A DNA stretch of 64,000 nt from Micromonospora polyrhachis (GTDB lineage Bacteria; Actinomycetota; Actinomycetes; Mycobacteriales; Micromonosporaceae), in assembly GCF_014203835.1 (NCBI RefSeq), contig NZ_JACHJW010000001.1, positions 1,612,001-1,676,000 of the forward strand, given 5' to 3'. The notes beneath the pieces are model-generated. The model was not told where the DNA came from, did no database searches, and worked only from the letters and a program-made list of their open reading frames with translations. Positions 19,376-27,328 of this stretch are shown in pieces (the first letter of the stretch is position 1; every line of letters starts with the position of its first letter). Both the position numbers and the translations under genes were made by a program.

Positions 19376-20347
19376 CTACGCGGTATGGGTCAGGATGAGG
19401 TCGGCGATCTGCTGGGGCAGGCCCGGCGACCAGAGCGAGTGGCCCATTCCGGTGACAACCTGGAGTCGGGCACCCGGGATCTGTCCGGCGAGGGCCTCGC
19501 CGTGTGCCAGCGGGAAGAGCGGGTCGGCGGTGCCGTGGACGACCAATGTTGGCGCGGTGATCGAGGAGAGTGACGCGAGGCGATCGGCGGTCATCTGCCG
19601 ACCGGCGAGGTCGTGGTTGGCGGCGGCCGGGTCGCGCGCCCGGTCGTACGAAATCTCGACGAACCACCGTACGGCCTGCTCGGCAAAGGGCAGGACGTCC
19701 CCGTTGAGCATGCGCCACGTCTGCACGCCCGCCTCGATGTGCTCTTCCCGAGTGGTCCGCGGTCGGCCCGCCGAGGTCTTGAGGAAGTCGAAGAACCGCG
19801 CACTGGGCGGCGGCAGTTCGTCGGGGTCGGCGGGCTGCCCGCTCATCGCCCGCAGCCAGGCTGGCCCGGGGTTGTTGCCCATCGGGGACGTCATCATCGT
19901 GGTCAGCGTCCTGATCCGCGCTGGGTGGTGCACGGCGAGCCACTGCCCGATGGCCCCACCCAGTGATGCGCCAACGATGTGCGCTGCGGCGACGCCGTGC
20001 CCGTCGAGCACCGCCAGGCTGTCCGCCGCCAGGTCCGCCAAGGCGTACGGGTGGGTCGCGAAGTCGACTCCGTCGGAGCGGCCGGTGTCGCGGTGGTCGA
20101 AGCGGATGACGTGTCGTCCCCCGTTGACCAGCCTCGTCACGAGTTCATCGGGCCAGCCGATGCCTTGCGTCGACGTTCCCATGATCAGTAGCACGGTCGG
20201 GTGTACGGGGTCGCCGAACTGCTGGGTCCACAGTTGCAGGCTTCCGGACGCCACGATCGTCTCGGAACCGGGTTCGGCAGTCGGGGCTGAGGCAGCTTCT
20301 TCGATAGCCATGGCGGCGAAGATAGCGAGCCGCCCATCGACGTTCAT
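19376..20347 (-). CDS. alpha/beta-fold hydrolase (RdmC-like esterase)
   Basis: 323 residues. Core motifs: an oxyanion loop near LLIMGTS, RFDHRDTGRSD, nucleophile Ser in GASLGGAIG (~146), acid Asp in HGTADPLFP (~277), and His in GMGHSLW (~303). The overall pattern is that of aclacinomycin methylesterase-like hydrolases, which cleave small esters. An in-frame ATG at 20311 could be the real start; neither has a clear ribosome-binding site. It stands alone, so the substrate is unknown. Confidence 0.85.
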   Translation of the reverse strand: MNVDGRLAIFAAMAIEEAASAPTAEPGSETIVASGSLQLWTQQFGDPVHPTVLLIMGTSTQGIGWPDELVTRLVNGGRHVIRFDHRDTGRSDGVDFATHPYALADLAADSLAVLDGHGVAAAHIVGASLGGAIGQWLAVHHPARIRTLTTMMTSPMGNNPGPAWLRAMSGQPADPDELPPPSARFFDFLKTSAGRPRTTREEHIEAGVQTWRMLNGDVLPFAEQAVRWFVEISYDRARDPAAANHDLAGRQMTADRLASLSSITAPTLVVHGTADPLFPLAHGEALAGQIPGARLQVVTGMGHSLWSPGLPQQIADLILTHTA

Positions 20348-20485
20348 TGACCACTACCAGCACTCACAAAAATGGCCAATGATACAATTAGGGCGGCTCG
20401 CCGGCTCTCTTCGCTGATCATCCGCGATCCGGGTCAGCCACAATCCAACCGGCAACTCTTTCGGCCCCTGCCGGGGGCGGCGGAG

Positions 20486-20677
20486 TCAGTTGTGGGCTGG
20501 CACCGCCGCGACGAATGTGCGCCAGGCCGCCGGGCCAAAGACCAGCACCGGACCGGTTGGGTCCTTGCTGTCGCGCACCCCGACGACGCCCGTGAGGTTG
20601 TCGGCCACCTCTACACAGTTTCCGCCTGCGCTGTTGCTCCGGCTGCTCTTGCGCCACCGCGCCTTGCTCAGGTCCAT
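20486..20677 (-). CDS. DUF397 protein
   Basis: 63 residues, typical DUF397: ARWRKSSRSNSAGGNCVEVA, then VRDSKDPTGPVLVFGPAAWRTFV. DUF397 proteins are small partners of XRE/DUF5753 regulators in actinomycetes, often tied to development or phage/toxin modules. Its ATG lies inside the 3' end of the upstream regulator (10-bp overlap), so the two are translationally coupled. Confidence 0.9.
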   Translation of the reverse strand: MDLSKARWRKSSRSNSAGGNCVEVADNLTGVVGVRDSKDPTGPVLVFGPAAWRTFVAAVPAHN

Positions 20678-21471
20678 GTCTCCGCCACTTCCAATATCAG
20701 CTTGAGGGACTGCTGGTGGGACAACGCCTCACCCCGGATAGATTCCCACAACTGGACCGCCGCCTTCAGGTCCTCCGGGCGGTCGAAGATCTTGGCGTGG
20801 AGCTGACCCTCCACATAGACGATGTCCTCTCCGGTCGGCGGCGTGGCGATCACGAACGGACCATCGAGGCCGGCGTAGGGGCCAACCGAGAGCGGTACGA
20901 CGTGGATCCGCACCCGAGGCATCGACTCGCCCACCTTGGCCAACTGGAGCAACTGCTCACGCATCACCTCCGGGCCGCCGATCCGCCGCCGGAGCACGAA
21001 CTCGTCGACGACCACGGTGAGCAGTGGCGGCCTATCGCCGGCGAGGACCTCCTGCCGGGTCAGCCGGGTCGCCACCTGCTGCTCGACCTCCGCTGCGGAG
21101 AGCAGCCCGGGACCGGTCAGAATCGCCCGCATGTACGCCTCGGTCTGCAACAGACCCGGCACGTAGAGCGGCTCGAAGCCGCGTAGCGCGCTCGCCTCCG
21201 CTTCGATGCCGGCCCACTCACGGAACCAGGCCACCAGGACTTCCCGGCTGAGCTGCCGCTGGATACGGGCGAAGAGGCCGTTCGTGTTGAGCACCGTGTC
21301 GCATCGGTGAGCGAAGTCGGCACTCGGTCGACGCTCCCCCGTTTCGATCTTCGCGATGGTGGCCGGTGAATAGTTGAGCAATTCGGCGAGTTGCGCCTGG
21401 GAAATGCCCGCCGCCGCGCGGGCGACCTTCAACTCTTCCGCAAAGTGTTCGAGCATGGGCGAGATCGCCAC
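20668..21471 (-). CDS. XRE-family regulator with DUF5753
   Basis: 267 residues from the GTG at 21471, which has GGAGG six bases upstream; the frame is open further but without conserved content. Residues ~10-65 are a lambda-repressor-like HTH (SQAQLAELLNYSPATIAKIETGERRP). Residues ~80-260 are the DUF5753 sensor domain (FEPLYVPGLLQTEAYMRAIL, VVVDEFVLRR, LDGPFVI). It forms a pair with the downstream DUF397 gene. The divergent two-gene unit at 21706 may belong to the same module. Confidence 0.92.
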   Translation of the reverse strand: MAISPMLEHFAEELKVARAAAGISQAQLAELLNYSPATIAKIETGERRPSADFAHRCDTVLNTNGLFARIQRQLSREVLVAWFREWAGIEAEASALRGFEPLYVPGLLQTEAYMRAILTGPGLLSAAEVEQQVATRLTRQEVLAGDRPPLLTVVVDEFVLRRRIGGPEVMREQLLQLAKVGESMPRVRIHVVPLSVGPYAGLDGPFVIATPPTGEDIVYVEGQLHAKIFDRPEDLKAAVQLWESIRGEALSHQQSLKLILEVAETWT

Positions 21472-21705
21472 GGACAACCTCCGTACAAATAAGAGCTTGG
21501 CACAAAAGATCTCAGTCACTCGCCGCTGGCCAGCGCGATTCGCCTTCCCACAGTAGTGGCACGGACACCAAGCTGCATCTATCGGATGTGGCGGTTCTCG
21601 GCAGACCGCATGAGGGACACATCCGCCGGGGGCCGCCGTCGCCTCATCACCCGTCCCCACCGGCGGCGGCCCCATTCCACGCAATCCACAGGGAGGATTT
21701 CGATC

Positions 21706-21951
21706 ATGTTCAGCGGAGACTTCGAGCAGATTCCGTATCCCACTCAGCGATCCAAGACGGAAGCCGGATCGACATCTGACTCCATCCCTACTTCGGTTCC
21801 GGAACCGAACTCCGATGACGCGCCTGCCGGTGGGACATCCGACAGTGGGACACCCGACAGTGGGACACCCGACAGTCCGGCACTCGACAGTCCGGCACCC
21901 GCCGAACCCACTTCGACGCAGCGGCAGATGCCCACGCGCCGGTCCATCTGA
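21706..21951 (+). CDS. small disordered protein with 15-bp repeats
   Basis: 81 residues starting MFSGDFEQIPYPTQRSK; strong GGGAGG at 21691-21696. The middle is built of 15-bp DNA repeats giving GTPDS/SPALD-like five-residue units. Hydrophilic and probably disordered, no family. It overlaps the next start by one base (TGATG), so the two are co-translated. Divergent from the XRE/DUF397 pair. Confidence 0.6.
   Translation: MFSGDFEQIPYPTQRSKTEAGSTSDSIPTSVPEPNSDDAPAGGTSDSGTPDSGTPDSPALDSPAPAEPTSTQRQMPTRRSI
21826..21900. repeat. five 15-bp tandem units inside the small ORF
   Basis: Units at 21826, 21841, 21856, 21871 and 21886, variants of GACAGTGGGACACCC and GACAGTCCGGCACCC. The length keeps the reading frame. 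Confidence 0.85.
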
Positions 21952-22301
21952 TGGCTTCGCCGCCCCTCGGCGCCGCCCGCAACAACCCCGACGCCGAAAC
22001 CCGCAATAATGCCCACGTCAGCACCGATGCCGCTGCGCTGACCGCCGAGGTACGAAAGCTGGTACAGCCCGGAGACACGATCACCATTCCCGAGCCGTAC
22101 TACTACCTCGGAAACGGGACGCTACGGATGGAGGTGTCCAGTGTCGGCACGATCCTCCAGATCGGCGCGCTGGTCTTGGTGGAGTTGCGCGGCTGGGAAA
22201 CGAGCCGTCTCCTCCCCGGACGCTCGCCGCGCCGGGCAGCCGTACACCTGGCGGCGCTACGGCTGCCCGGCGCGGTGACCAGACCCCTCGACCCGGAGTA
22301 G
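21951..22301 (+). CDS. hypothetical protein coupled to the repeat-containing ORF
   Basis: 116 residues. The central part (VRKLVQPGDTITIPEPYYYLGNGTLRMEVSSVGT...LVELRGWE) looks like a small compact beta-rich domain; the C-terminus is Arg/Leu-rich. No family recognised. The ATG shares its A with the stop of the previous gene. Likely a two-gene transcript driven from the gap shared with the XRE regulator. Confidence 0.6.
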   Translation: MASPPLGAARNNPDAETRNNAHVSTDAAALTAEVRKLVQPGDTITIPEPYYYLGNGTLRMEVSSVGTILQIGALVLVELRGWETSRLLPGRSPRRAAVHLAALRLPGAVTRPLDPE

Positions 22302-22373
22302 CCGGCCCTCTCGACGTGGCGTGGCCAGCCCTCCCGAGCTGGGTGGCCTGGCAGGCGGGCCGCTGCCACTGGG

Positions 22374-23000
22374 TCAAATACGATCGAGAAACTCCAGGCT
22401 GCGTTGCCAGAGGCGGGCGGCGGCCACCTCGTCAAGGACAGCCGTACCCGGATCTGCGGTTTTCGGATCTGCGGCTTCCGGGTCTGCAGTTTTCGGATCT
22501 GCGGCTTCCGGGTCGGTGAAGAGATGCCTCACCCCGGGATAGGTGAAGACCTCGACGGCCGCACCTGCCTCGGCCGTGGCCGTCCGCCAGGTGGTGACGT
22601 CGGCCTCGCTGAAATACTCGTCGGGCTGGGCGATGTGCAGTTGCACTGGCAGTCCGGCACGCAGCGGCATCAGTTCGCCACCAGTGCCGTGCAGCAACAA
22701 CAGCCCGGTGGTCTCCCGACGCTCGGCAAGTAGGCCGCTGACCACACCCGTACCCATGGAAAGGCCGGCCAGAACGGTGCCGGCGGGTAGGTCCCGCACC
22801 GACTCCCGCGCCCGCTGCATGATCATCGGCCAGCCGATCCGCTCGCTGAGCGCGAACCCCTCGTCGACGGTGGTTGCCACCTGTCCGTCGTACAGGTCGG
22901 GGGTGACGACCTGGTGCCCGGCTGCGCGCAACCGATCGGCGGCGGCCAGTACGGCGGGGCGCAGCCCGTACACGGAGTGGAACAGTGCAATATGGGTCAC
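22374..23000 (-). CDS. dienelactone hydrolase family protein
   Basis: 208 residues from the GTG at 23000 (VTHIALFHSVYGLRPAV), the conserved start. Alpha/beta-hydrolase core: TPDLYDG, nucleophile position in AGLSMGTGVVSG (Ser rather than the Cys of classical DLH), Asp in IAQPDEYFSEAD, and His in YPGVRHLFTD. Just after the His, a five-residue repeat (DPEAA/DPKTA) is inserted, encoded by tandem DNA repeats at 22447-22516. Function beyond hydrolase is unknown. Confidence 0.8.
   Translation of the reverse strand: MTHIALFHSVYGLRPAVLAAADRLRAAGHQVVTPDLYDGQVATTVDEGFALSERIGWPMIMQRARESVRDLPAGTVLAGLSMGTGVVSGLLAERRETTGLLLLHGTGGELMPLRAGLPVQLHIAQPDEYFSEADVTTWRTATAEAGAAVEVFTYPGVRHLFTDPEAADPKTADPEAADPKTADPGTAVLDEVAAARLWQRSLEFLDRI
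22447..22516. repeat. tandem 15/30-bp repeats within the hydrolase gene
   Basis: Alternating units CGGATCTGCGGTTTT and CGGATCTGCGGCTTCCGGGTC. They encode repeated Asp-Pro-(Glu/Lys)-(Ala/Thr)-Ala in frame. Confidence 0.8.
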
Positions 23001-23131
23001 CCGGACATCGTGCCCGATCGGGCCCCGATTTTTGGGGAACGATTGTTGCTGCTGGGTAAGGACCTGGGCTCCGGCCGACGTACGCATCCCGGGCAAACCT
23101 AATCGGCACCTGCGCATGCAATGATGCGCCG

Positions 23132-23398
23132 ATGTCGCTCCCTCGCCCCTCCCGGGTCATCCGCGCAAACGACATCCTCGGCGGTCGGGTGATACTCGAC
23201 GGCTATCCGTTCCGGTACATCGTCGTCGCCCCCGGGATGTCGGTGTCGACACTGGTAGGTGCCACCTTCAATCGTGCCGGCGCCGAGAACTCGATGTTCG
23301 ATGAGGTACTGACAGCGGTGGAGTTCCTGGAAACGAGAGGATGGGAACTCGTCAGCATGGATCAGGGCTTCGTAGCCTGCTTACGGCGGGTCCGCTGA
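23132..23398 (+). CDS. small conserved hypothetical (DUF4177-like)
   Basis: 88 residues, MSLPRPSRVIRANDILGG... The C-terminal pattern VEFLETRGWELVSMDQGFVACLRR resembles DUF4177-type proteins ('GWELVSV...FRR'). It is divergent from the DLH-like hydrolase with 131 bp between them. Role unknown. Confidence 0.6.
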   Translation: MSLPRPSRVIRANDILGGRVILDGYPFRYIVVAPGMSVSTLVGATFNRAGAENSMFDEVLTAVEFLETRGWELVSMDQGFVACLRRVR

Positions 23399-23518
23399 TG
23401 ACGACCTGGTGACCGGTGGCGCGAAACCGGTCGGCGGCGGTCCGTACGGCGGCACCCCTGGGAACGGTTATTGCGGCAGGGGCAGCAACAACCGTTCCCA
23501 AAGCACGCTTGTTGCGCC

Positions 23519-24364
23519 CTATTCCCTGCGTGTTCCCTGCTTGGACAACTCCCGCAACTCAGCCACCAGTCGGTGCGCGTCGGTCGGATCGAACGCCGGA
23601 CCGGCGACATCGACCCGGCGACGGACCCGGTACCCGGACAGCACAGCCTCCGGCGGCGAACCGATCAGCTCCGTGATCGGTCGAATCGCCCGCGTGACCG
23701 GAGTGCCGAAGAGCTTCGCGAGCACCTTCACCACACCTCGCAATGGCTGCCGGAACGGGTCGGCGAGTCCAGTGTTGACGAACATCGGGTTGTACAGGAC
23801 GTACCGGATCCGGCTGTCCGGATGTTCAGCGGCGAACGCGACCCCGAGCAGGTCGTTGGCGCGCGCACCCTGCATGGTGGCGGCGAAGGCGCGGTAACCC
23901 TCGCGTTGCTGAAGATCATCCCAGTGCAATACCCCGGCCTTGATCCCGCCGGTACCGCACAGGTTCACGATGACGGGGCGTGGTGCCCGTTCCAACGCCT
24001 CGCGCAGCCCCTCGACCAGCAGGAACCGGCTCAGTACGTAGAGCGCGAAGGTGCGCTCGATCCCCTCCCCGGTCTCCTGTCGCGTCATCTGGTAGCGGAA
24101 AGCACCGAGCACCAGGACATCGATGACCGGATGCTGCTCGCGCAACTGTTGCGCAAGCGCGCGTGTGCCTGTCGTCGAGCTGAGATCCGCTGCGACGAAC
24201 GAGCAGCGGTCACCCGCGCCGAGACGGGCGGCCTCGGCGCGGAGCGACTGTCCCTTGGCCGGACTGGTGCCGATGGCGATAACACGATCGCCCTGGCGGA
24301 GATGGTGCAGGGCGAGGGCCCTGCCGATGCCGTCGGTCCCACCGGTGATGACCAGGGTTCGCAC
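23519..24364 (-). CDS. SDR-family protein lacking the catalytic Tyr/Lys
   Basis: 281 residues. The nucleotide-binding motif is intact (TGGTDGIGRA, ~7-16), with the AADLSS segment and a conserved VLYNPMFVNTGL. In retinol-dehydrogenase-like SDRs the active site reads YxxxK before 'LAN'. Here the equivalent stretch is TMQGARANDLL, with Thr and Ala at the Tyr and Lys positions, and the Ser strand reads VNLCGTGG. It may be inactive or a binding protein. Divergent from an HxlR regulator that likely controls it. Confidence 0.8.
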   Translation of the reverse strand: MRTLVITGGTDGIGRALALHHLRQGDRVIAIGTSPAKGQSLRAEAARLGAGDRCSFVAADLSSTTGTRALAQQLREQHPVIDVLVLGAFRYQMTRQETGEGIERTFALYVLSRFLLVEGLREALERAPRPVIVNLCGTGGIKAGVLHWDDLQQREGYRAFAATMQGARANDLLGVAFAAEHPDSRIRYVLYNPMFVNTGLADPFRQPLRGVVKVLAKLFGTPVTRAIRPITELIGSPPEAVLSGYRVRRRVDVAGPAFDPTDAHRLVAELRELSKQGTRRE

Positions 24365-24398
24365 TGGATGCTCCTTCGCTGTTCACATGCTCCGGCGC

Positions 24399-24422
24399 GA
24401 TTACGGCTAATCGTCACGATTA
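24399..24422. promoter_or_regulatory. overlapping palindromes, candidate HxlR operator
   Basis: GATTA-CGGC-TAATC (24399-24412) overlaps TAATCGT-C-ACGATTA (24408-24422), in the gap between the SDR gene and the HxlR regulator. Perfect arms in both. Confidence 0.55.
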
Positions 24423-24495
24423 CGCGTACTCGTCGCGCGGCGCGGATACGCTCGATCCTCGATCGACGATTCCGGCCGCGAAAGAAGGAACATTG

Positions 24496-24882
24496 ATGTC
24501 CCCGGTCATCCCGGTACCGGTCACGGTGCTGGAGCGCACCTCGTGTGCGGCGACGGACGTGCTGCATCGCATCGGTGACAAGTGGAGCCTGCTGATAATG
24601 GCGGTGCTGGCCGAACGGCCGTACGGCTTCAACGAGCTGGACCGTACGGTGCATGGCCTGAGCCGTCGTATCCTCATTCGCACGTTACGGACGCTGACCC
24701 GGGATGGGCTGGTGAGCCGTACCGAACACGACGGTGTGGCAGCGCGGGTCGACTACGCGTTGACCGACCTCGGCCGGTCGCTGCTACCGCTGGTGATCGC
24801 GGTGGGCAGATGGGCCGAGTCACACGACGGTGAGATCCAAGCTGCCCGCGCCCACCACGACGCCACCTTTCGGGGCCGCTGA
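24496..24882 (+). CDS. HxlR-family transcriptional regulator
   Basis: 128 residues. Winged HTH of the HxlR type: CAATDVLHRIGDKWSLLIMAVLAERPYGFNEL, then the ISRRILIRTLRTLTRDGLV-like recognition helix and a wing (VDYALTDLGRSLLP). The Cys at the start of the domain is the one that often senses electrophiles or redox in this family. The ATG at 24496 follows GAAGGAA. It faces the SDR gene across 131 bp with palindromic sites. Confidence 0.92.
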   Translation: MSPVIPVPVTVLERTSCAATDVLHRIGDKWSLLIMAVLAERPYGFNELDRTVHGLSRRILIRTLRTLTRDGLVSRTEHDGVAARVDYALTDLGRSLLPLVIAVGRWAESHDGEIQAARAHHDATFRGR

Positions 24883-24896
24883 CTACATTCGACGTG

Positions 24897-25013
24897 CCTG
24901 GTAGTCGCCTGCTGGGCCTGGTAGTCGCTACTGGTTCGGGCACCCGAGCCGACGCGCCTGGTAGTCCACTATCGGTTGCCTGGTAGTCCACTATCGGTTC
25001 GGGAACCCGAGCC
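24897..25013. repeat. CCTGGTAGTC repeat array with hairpins
   Basis: CCTGGTAGTC occurs at 24897, 24917, 24957 and 24979. It alternates with two copies of GGTTCGGGnACCCGAGCC (hairpin-forming). The array fills the gap between the convergent HxlR gene and the membrane-protein gene and runs into the latter's last codons. Confidence 0.7.
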
Positions 25014-25416
25014 GGTGGGCGACCCACACTCGTGCTGCGCCGATCACGGCCCCGACGGTGGCGAGTGCGATCACGCCGGGTGCGACCAGGCCCGGCGCTT
25101 TCCCGCCCTCGGTGAGGATCGCGAGGAGGGGACCTGCCTCTGCGGCGATACCCGCCACGAGGAGGGTGGCGGCGATGCGGGTCGTGACGGATGCGAACGG
25201 CTCGAACACGGCCATGAGGATGACGCCGAGGCCGTAGACATTCAGCGCCGGTACGACGGTCGCCTGCCCGGAGGAGAATTCGGCATCGCCGACGCTTGGC
25301 CACCCCCACTCGGGGATCGCCCCGGCCAGGACGAACGCGATGACTGCGTAGAGGGCGATCGCCGCGAAGCTCAGGAGGAGCCGAAGCCAGACCCGATATC
25401 GGATGCGCCCGCTCAT
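24991..25416 (-). CDS. four-helix membrane protein, unknown
   Basis: 141 residues with four hydrophobic segments (~10-32, 52-72, 78-100, 108-130) and a basic N-terminus. No family recognised. Its ATG overlaps the stop of the MarR gene upstream by four bases (ATGA), so it forms an operon with that regulator and is probably its regulated target. The last codons lie in a repeat array. Confidence 0.7.
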   Translation of the reverse strand: MSGRIRYRVWLRLLLSFAAIALYAVIAFVLAGAIPEWGWPSVGDAEFSSGQATVVPALNVYGLGVILMAVFEPFASVTTRIAATLLVAGIAAEAGPLLAILTEGGKAPGLVAPGVIALATVGAVIGAARVWVAHRLGFPNR

Positions 25417-25901
25417 GCCCCCGCCTCCAGGTTGCCGATCATGAACTGGAGGGTGGTCACGGTGCGTTCGTATTCGCCGTCGGCAAGGCCGGCAACGGTC
25501 AGGTCCCGAGTGGCCTGGACCTCGATCACCAGGCGCTCGTAGAACGCGTGGCCCGGTTCAGTAAGTGTGTAGACATCGTCGTCAGCCCGGATGAGCCCGT
25601 TCTCCGCGAGCGGTTCCAGGTGTTGTTTCACGGTTTCTTCGGCGCGCTGGTCGAGGAATGGGGCTACCGCCGAGGCCAACGCGTCGAGCGAGGCCCCATC
25701 CTCGGCGAGTGGGACGACGTTCCCGGCGAGCAGGTCCCTGTCCCCGGCGAGCGTGTGCAGGAGCTGCCACTGGCGACGGGTGATGCCGCGGATGCCCAGG
25801 GTGCGCTCGAATCGCTCGTCGATGAGACGGTCGAGCTTGCGCAGCAGTAGCCCGATCGGGGGCAGGGACGGGTTCGCCACTCCACCAGTAGTTGTATTCA
25901 T
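25413..25901 (-). CDS. MarR-type regulator
   Basis: 162 residues from the ATG at 25901; an upstream in-frame start at 25937 would run through the operator region. Winged HTH: LLRKLDRLIDERFERTLGIRGITRRQWQLLHTLAGD at the front, then a recognition/wing region (LAENGLIRADDDVYTLTEPG). The middle is divergent from textbook MarR but the fold pattern is clear. Operon with a membrane protein, divergent from a second MarR gene. Confidence 0.8.
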   Translation of the reverse strand: MNTTTGGVANPSLPPIGLLLRKLDRLIDERFERTLGIRGITRRQWQLLHTLAGDRDLLAGNVVPLAEDGASLDALASAVAPFLDQRAEETVKQHLEPLAENGLIRADDDVYTLTEPGHAFYERLVIEVQATRDLTVAGLADGEYERTVTTLQFMIGNLEAGA

Positions 25902-25902
25902 G

Positions 25903-25956
25903 CAACTGTTGTAACGATACAAGCATGTAGTTGTCAACTAGCAACTGTTGTACCGT
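25903..25956. promoter_or_regulatory. dense operator region between two MarR genes
   Basis: Within 62 bp between divergent starts: CAACTGTTG (25903-25911 and 25943-25951), TTGTA-ACGA-TACAA (25909-25922) and TAGTTG-T-CAACTA (25928-25940). All are short perfect palindromes. AT-rich against the GC-rich background, as expected for overlapping promoters and MarR sites. Confidence 0.65.
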
Positions 25957-25963
25957 GGCAATC

Positions 25964-26428
25964 ATGACGTCGGATGATCGTGCGCCAGACGAGGTGATCG
26001 AGCGGGCGTTGGTACGCATCAGGCGCCACCAGCAGTCCCGCCACCTGCAACACCGCGCTGCCCAAGGCGATCCTGCGGCGGCCTCGGTCGCGACCGCGAC
26101 GCGGTTCCGCTACCTCGACGCCCTCGACGGCACGAGCGACGGCCTCGCCATCTCCGAGGTCGCCGAGGCGATCGGCGTCGACCGGCCCCGCTCCAGCCGG
26201 CTGACCAGCGAACTGGTCGAGGACGGCCTGGTGCAGCGCGACACCGTTCCGGGCGACTCCCGCTACGCGCGCATCCGGCTGACGCCACGGGGCAAGCAAC
26301 TGGTGGACGACATCCACGAGACCCGCCGCCGCACTGTCACCGACGCACTCTCGGAATTCACCGCCGAGGAAGCGCGTACCTTCGCAGTGCTCCTCGAACG
26401 CTTCGTGGACGCCTGGCCTACGGCGTAG
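25964..26428 (+). CDS. MarR-family regulator
   Basis: 154 residues from the ATG at 25964. Clear MarR core: TATRFRYLDALDGTSDGLAISEVAEAIGVDRPRSSRLTSELVEDGLVQRDTVPGDSRYARIRLT is the HTH plus the wing with its Asp-Arg-type tip. Helices for dimerisation flank it. Divergent from the other MarR gene over shared palindromes, so cross-regulation is likely. Confidence 0.9.
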   Translation: MTSDDRAPDEVIERALVRIRRHQQSRHLQHRAAQGDPAAASVATATRFRYLDALDGTSDGLAISEVAEAIGVDRPRSSRLTSELVEDGLVQRDTVPGDSRYARIRLTPRGKQLVDDIHETRRRTVTDALSEFTAEEARTFAVLLERFVDAWPTA

Positions 26429-26571
26429 CTCGGGCGGCTCGCAGTCATCGGCCGGCTAACCGACCGGCATGAGGGTGGCTGACCCCTCCTGCCCTGGGCA
26501 TCCTAGGACCCTAAATAGAAAGATCATCGGATTGGGGCGCACCCATCATCATCGTGCGGCACAGCCCCGGC

Positions 26572-26626
26572 GTTAGGAGGCGGCCCTCCTATACCGAAAG
26601 CGACAAGAAGGGGCCCTTCCTTACAC
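26572..26626. repeat. interspersed inverted repeat, copy 2
   Basis: GTTAGGAGGCGGCCC-TCCTATACC-GAAAGCGAC-AAGAAGGGGCCC-TTCCTTACACC. Related to 16381-16438 (same ends, AAGCG-like centre, GGGGCCCTTCC arm). It lies between the convergent MarR gene and a membrane-protein gene and probably terminates both. Confidence 0.65.
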
Positions 26627-26627
26627 C

Positions 26628-27164
26628 TCAGTAGCCGACCAGGGCGATGACCAGGGAGGAGACCGCAGCGGCGAGCAGTACGCTGCCGGCGCCTACGCCG
26701 ACGACCGCACTCACCTTCAGCGAACGGGAGCGGGCTACCGGAATCGCGGCGAGCGCCACCAGCGTGATCAACGCGGCCACCACGTGGATCAGCGGATAGT
26801 CGATCAACTCGGCGACCGGGAACAGGTGTACTCCCACGACCAGGGCGATCCAGGCCGAGATCAGCTCACTACGGCGAAGGGCCGCGAGGATCCCCGCGCC
26901 GATTCCGGCGAGGCCGAACTCGATGCCGACCACGATGCCGAAGGTACGGCTGGTGTCGGCGTCGAACGCCGTCCCGTCCGACCAGTGTCGCCAGGCGAGT
27001 AGCCCACCGGCGACTGCCATGAGGATGGCGGTGATCGAACCGGTGGCGAGCAGTTTCCGCCAGGCGGGCGGGGGTGCCTCCTGGGCCCAGCCGTACCAAC
27101 TGGACGCGAAGAAACCGAAAATGACGGCGGTCGCCGCCGCGTCCCGGACGTGCAGCGCGATCAT
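26628..27164 (-). CDS. polytopic membrane protein, unknown
   Basis: 178 residues, about five hydrophobic segments (~10-27, 40-58, 78-95, 102-122, 126-142, 152-176). The pattern MIALHVRDAAATAVIFGFFASSWYGWAQE is shared by actinobacterial hypotheticals that I cannot name further. Monocistronic; the repeat at 26572 follows. Confidence 0.7.
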   Translation of the reverse strand: MIALHVRDAAATAVIFGFFASSWYGWAQEAPPPAWRKLLATGSITAILMAVAGGLLAWRHWSDGTAFDADTSRTFGIVVGIEFGLAGIGAGILAALRRSELISAWIALVVGVHLFPVAELIDYPLIHVVAALITLVALAAIPVARSRSLKVSAVVGVGAGSVLLAAAVSSLVIALVGY

Positions 27165-27328
27165 TTAGCTCCCCCGATGCCGGTCGATGTTGCGCTAGCC
27201 GAGCCCACCGGAGTGCAGATGCCAGTTGACCTTGCGCGACCTACCGGAACGTACACCACGCGCGAAAGGCCGGAACGAGGATGGCAACCGAGCGCAGGTG
27301 CGGGGCTGCCGCCGGCTCCTCCCGGCCC

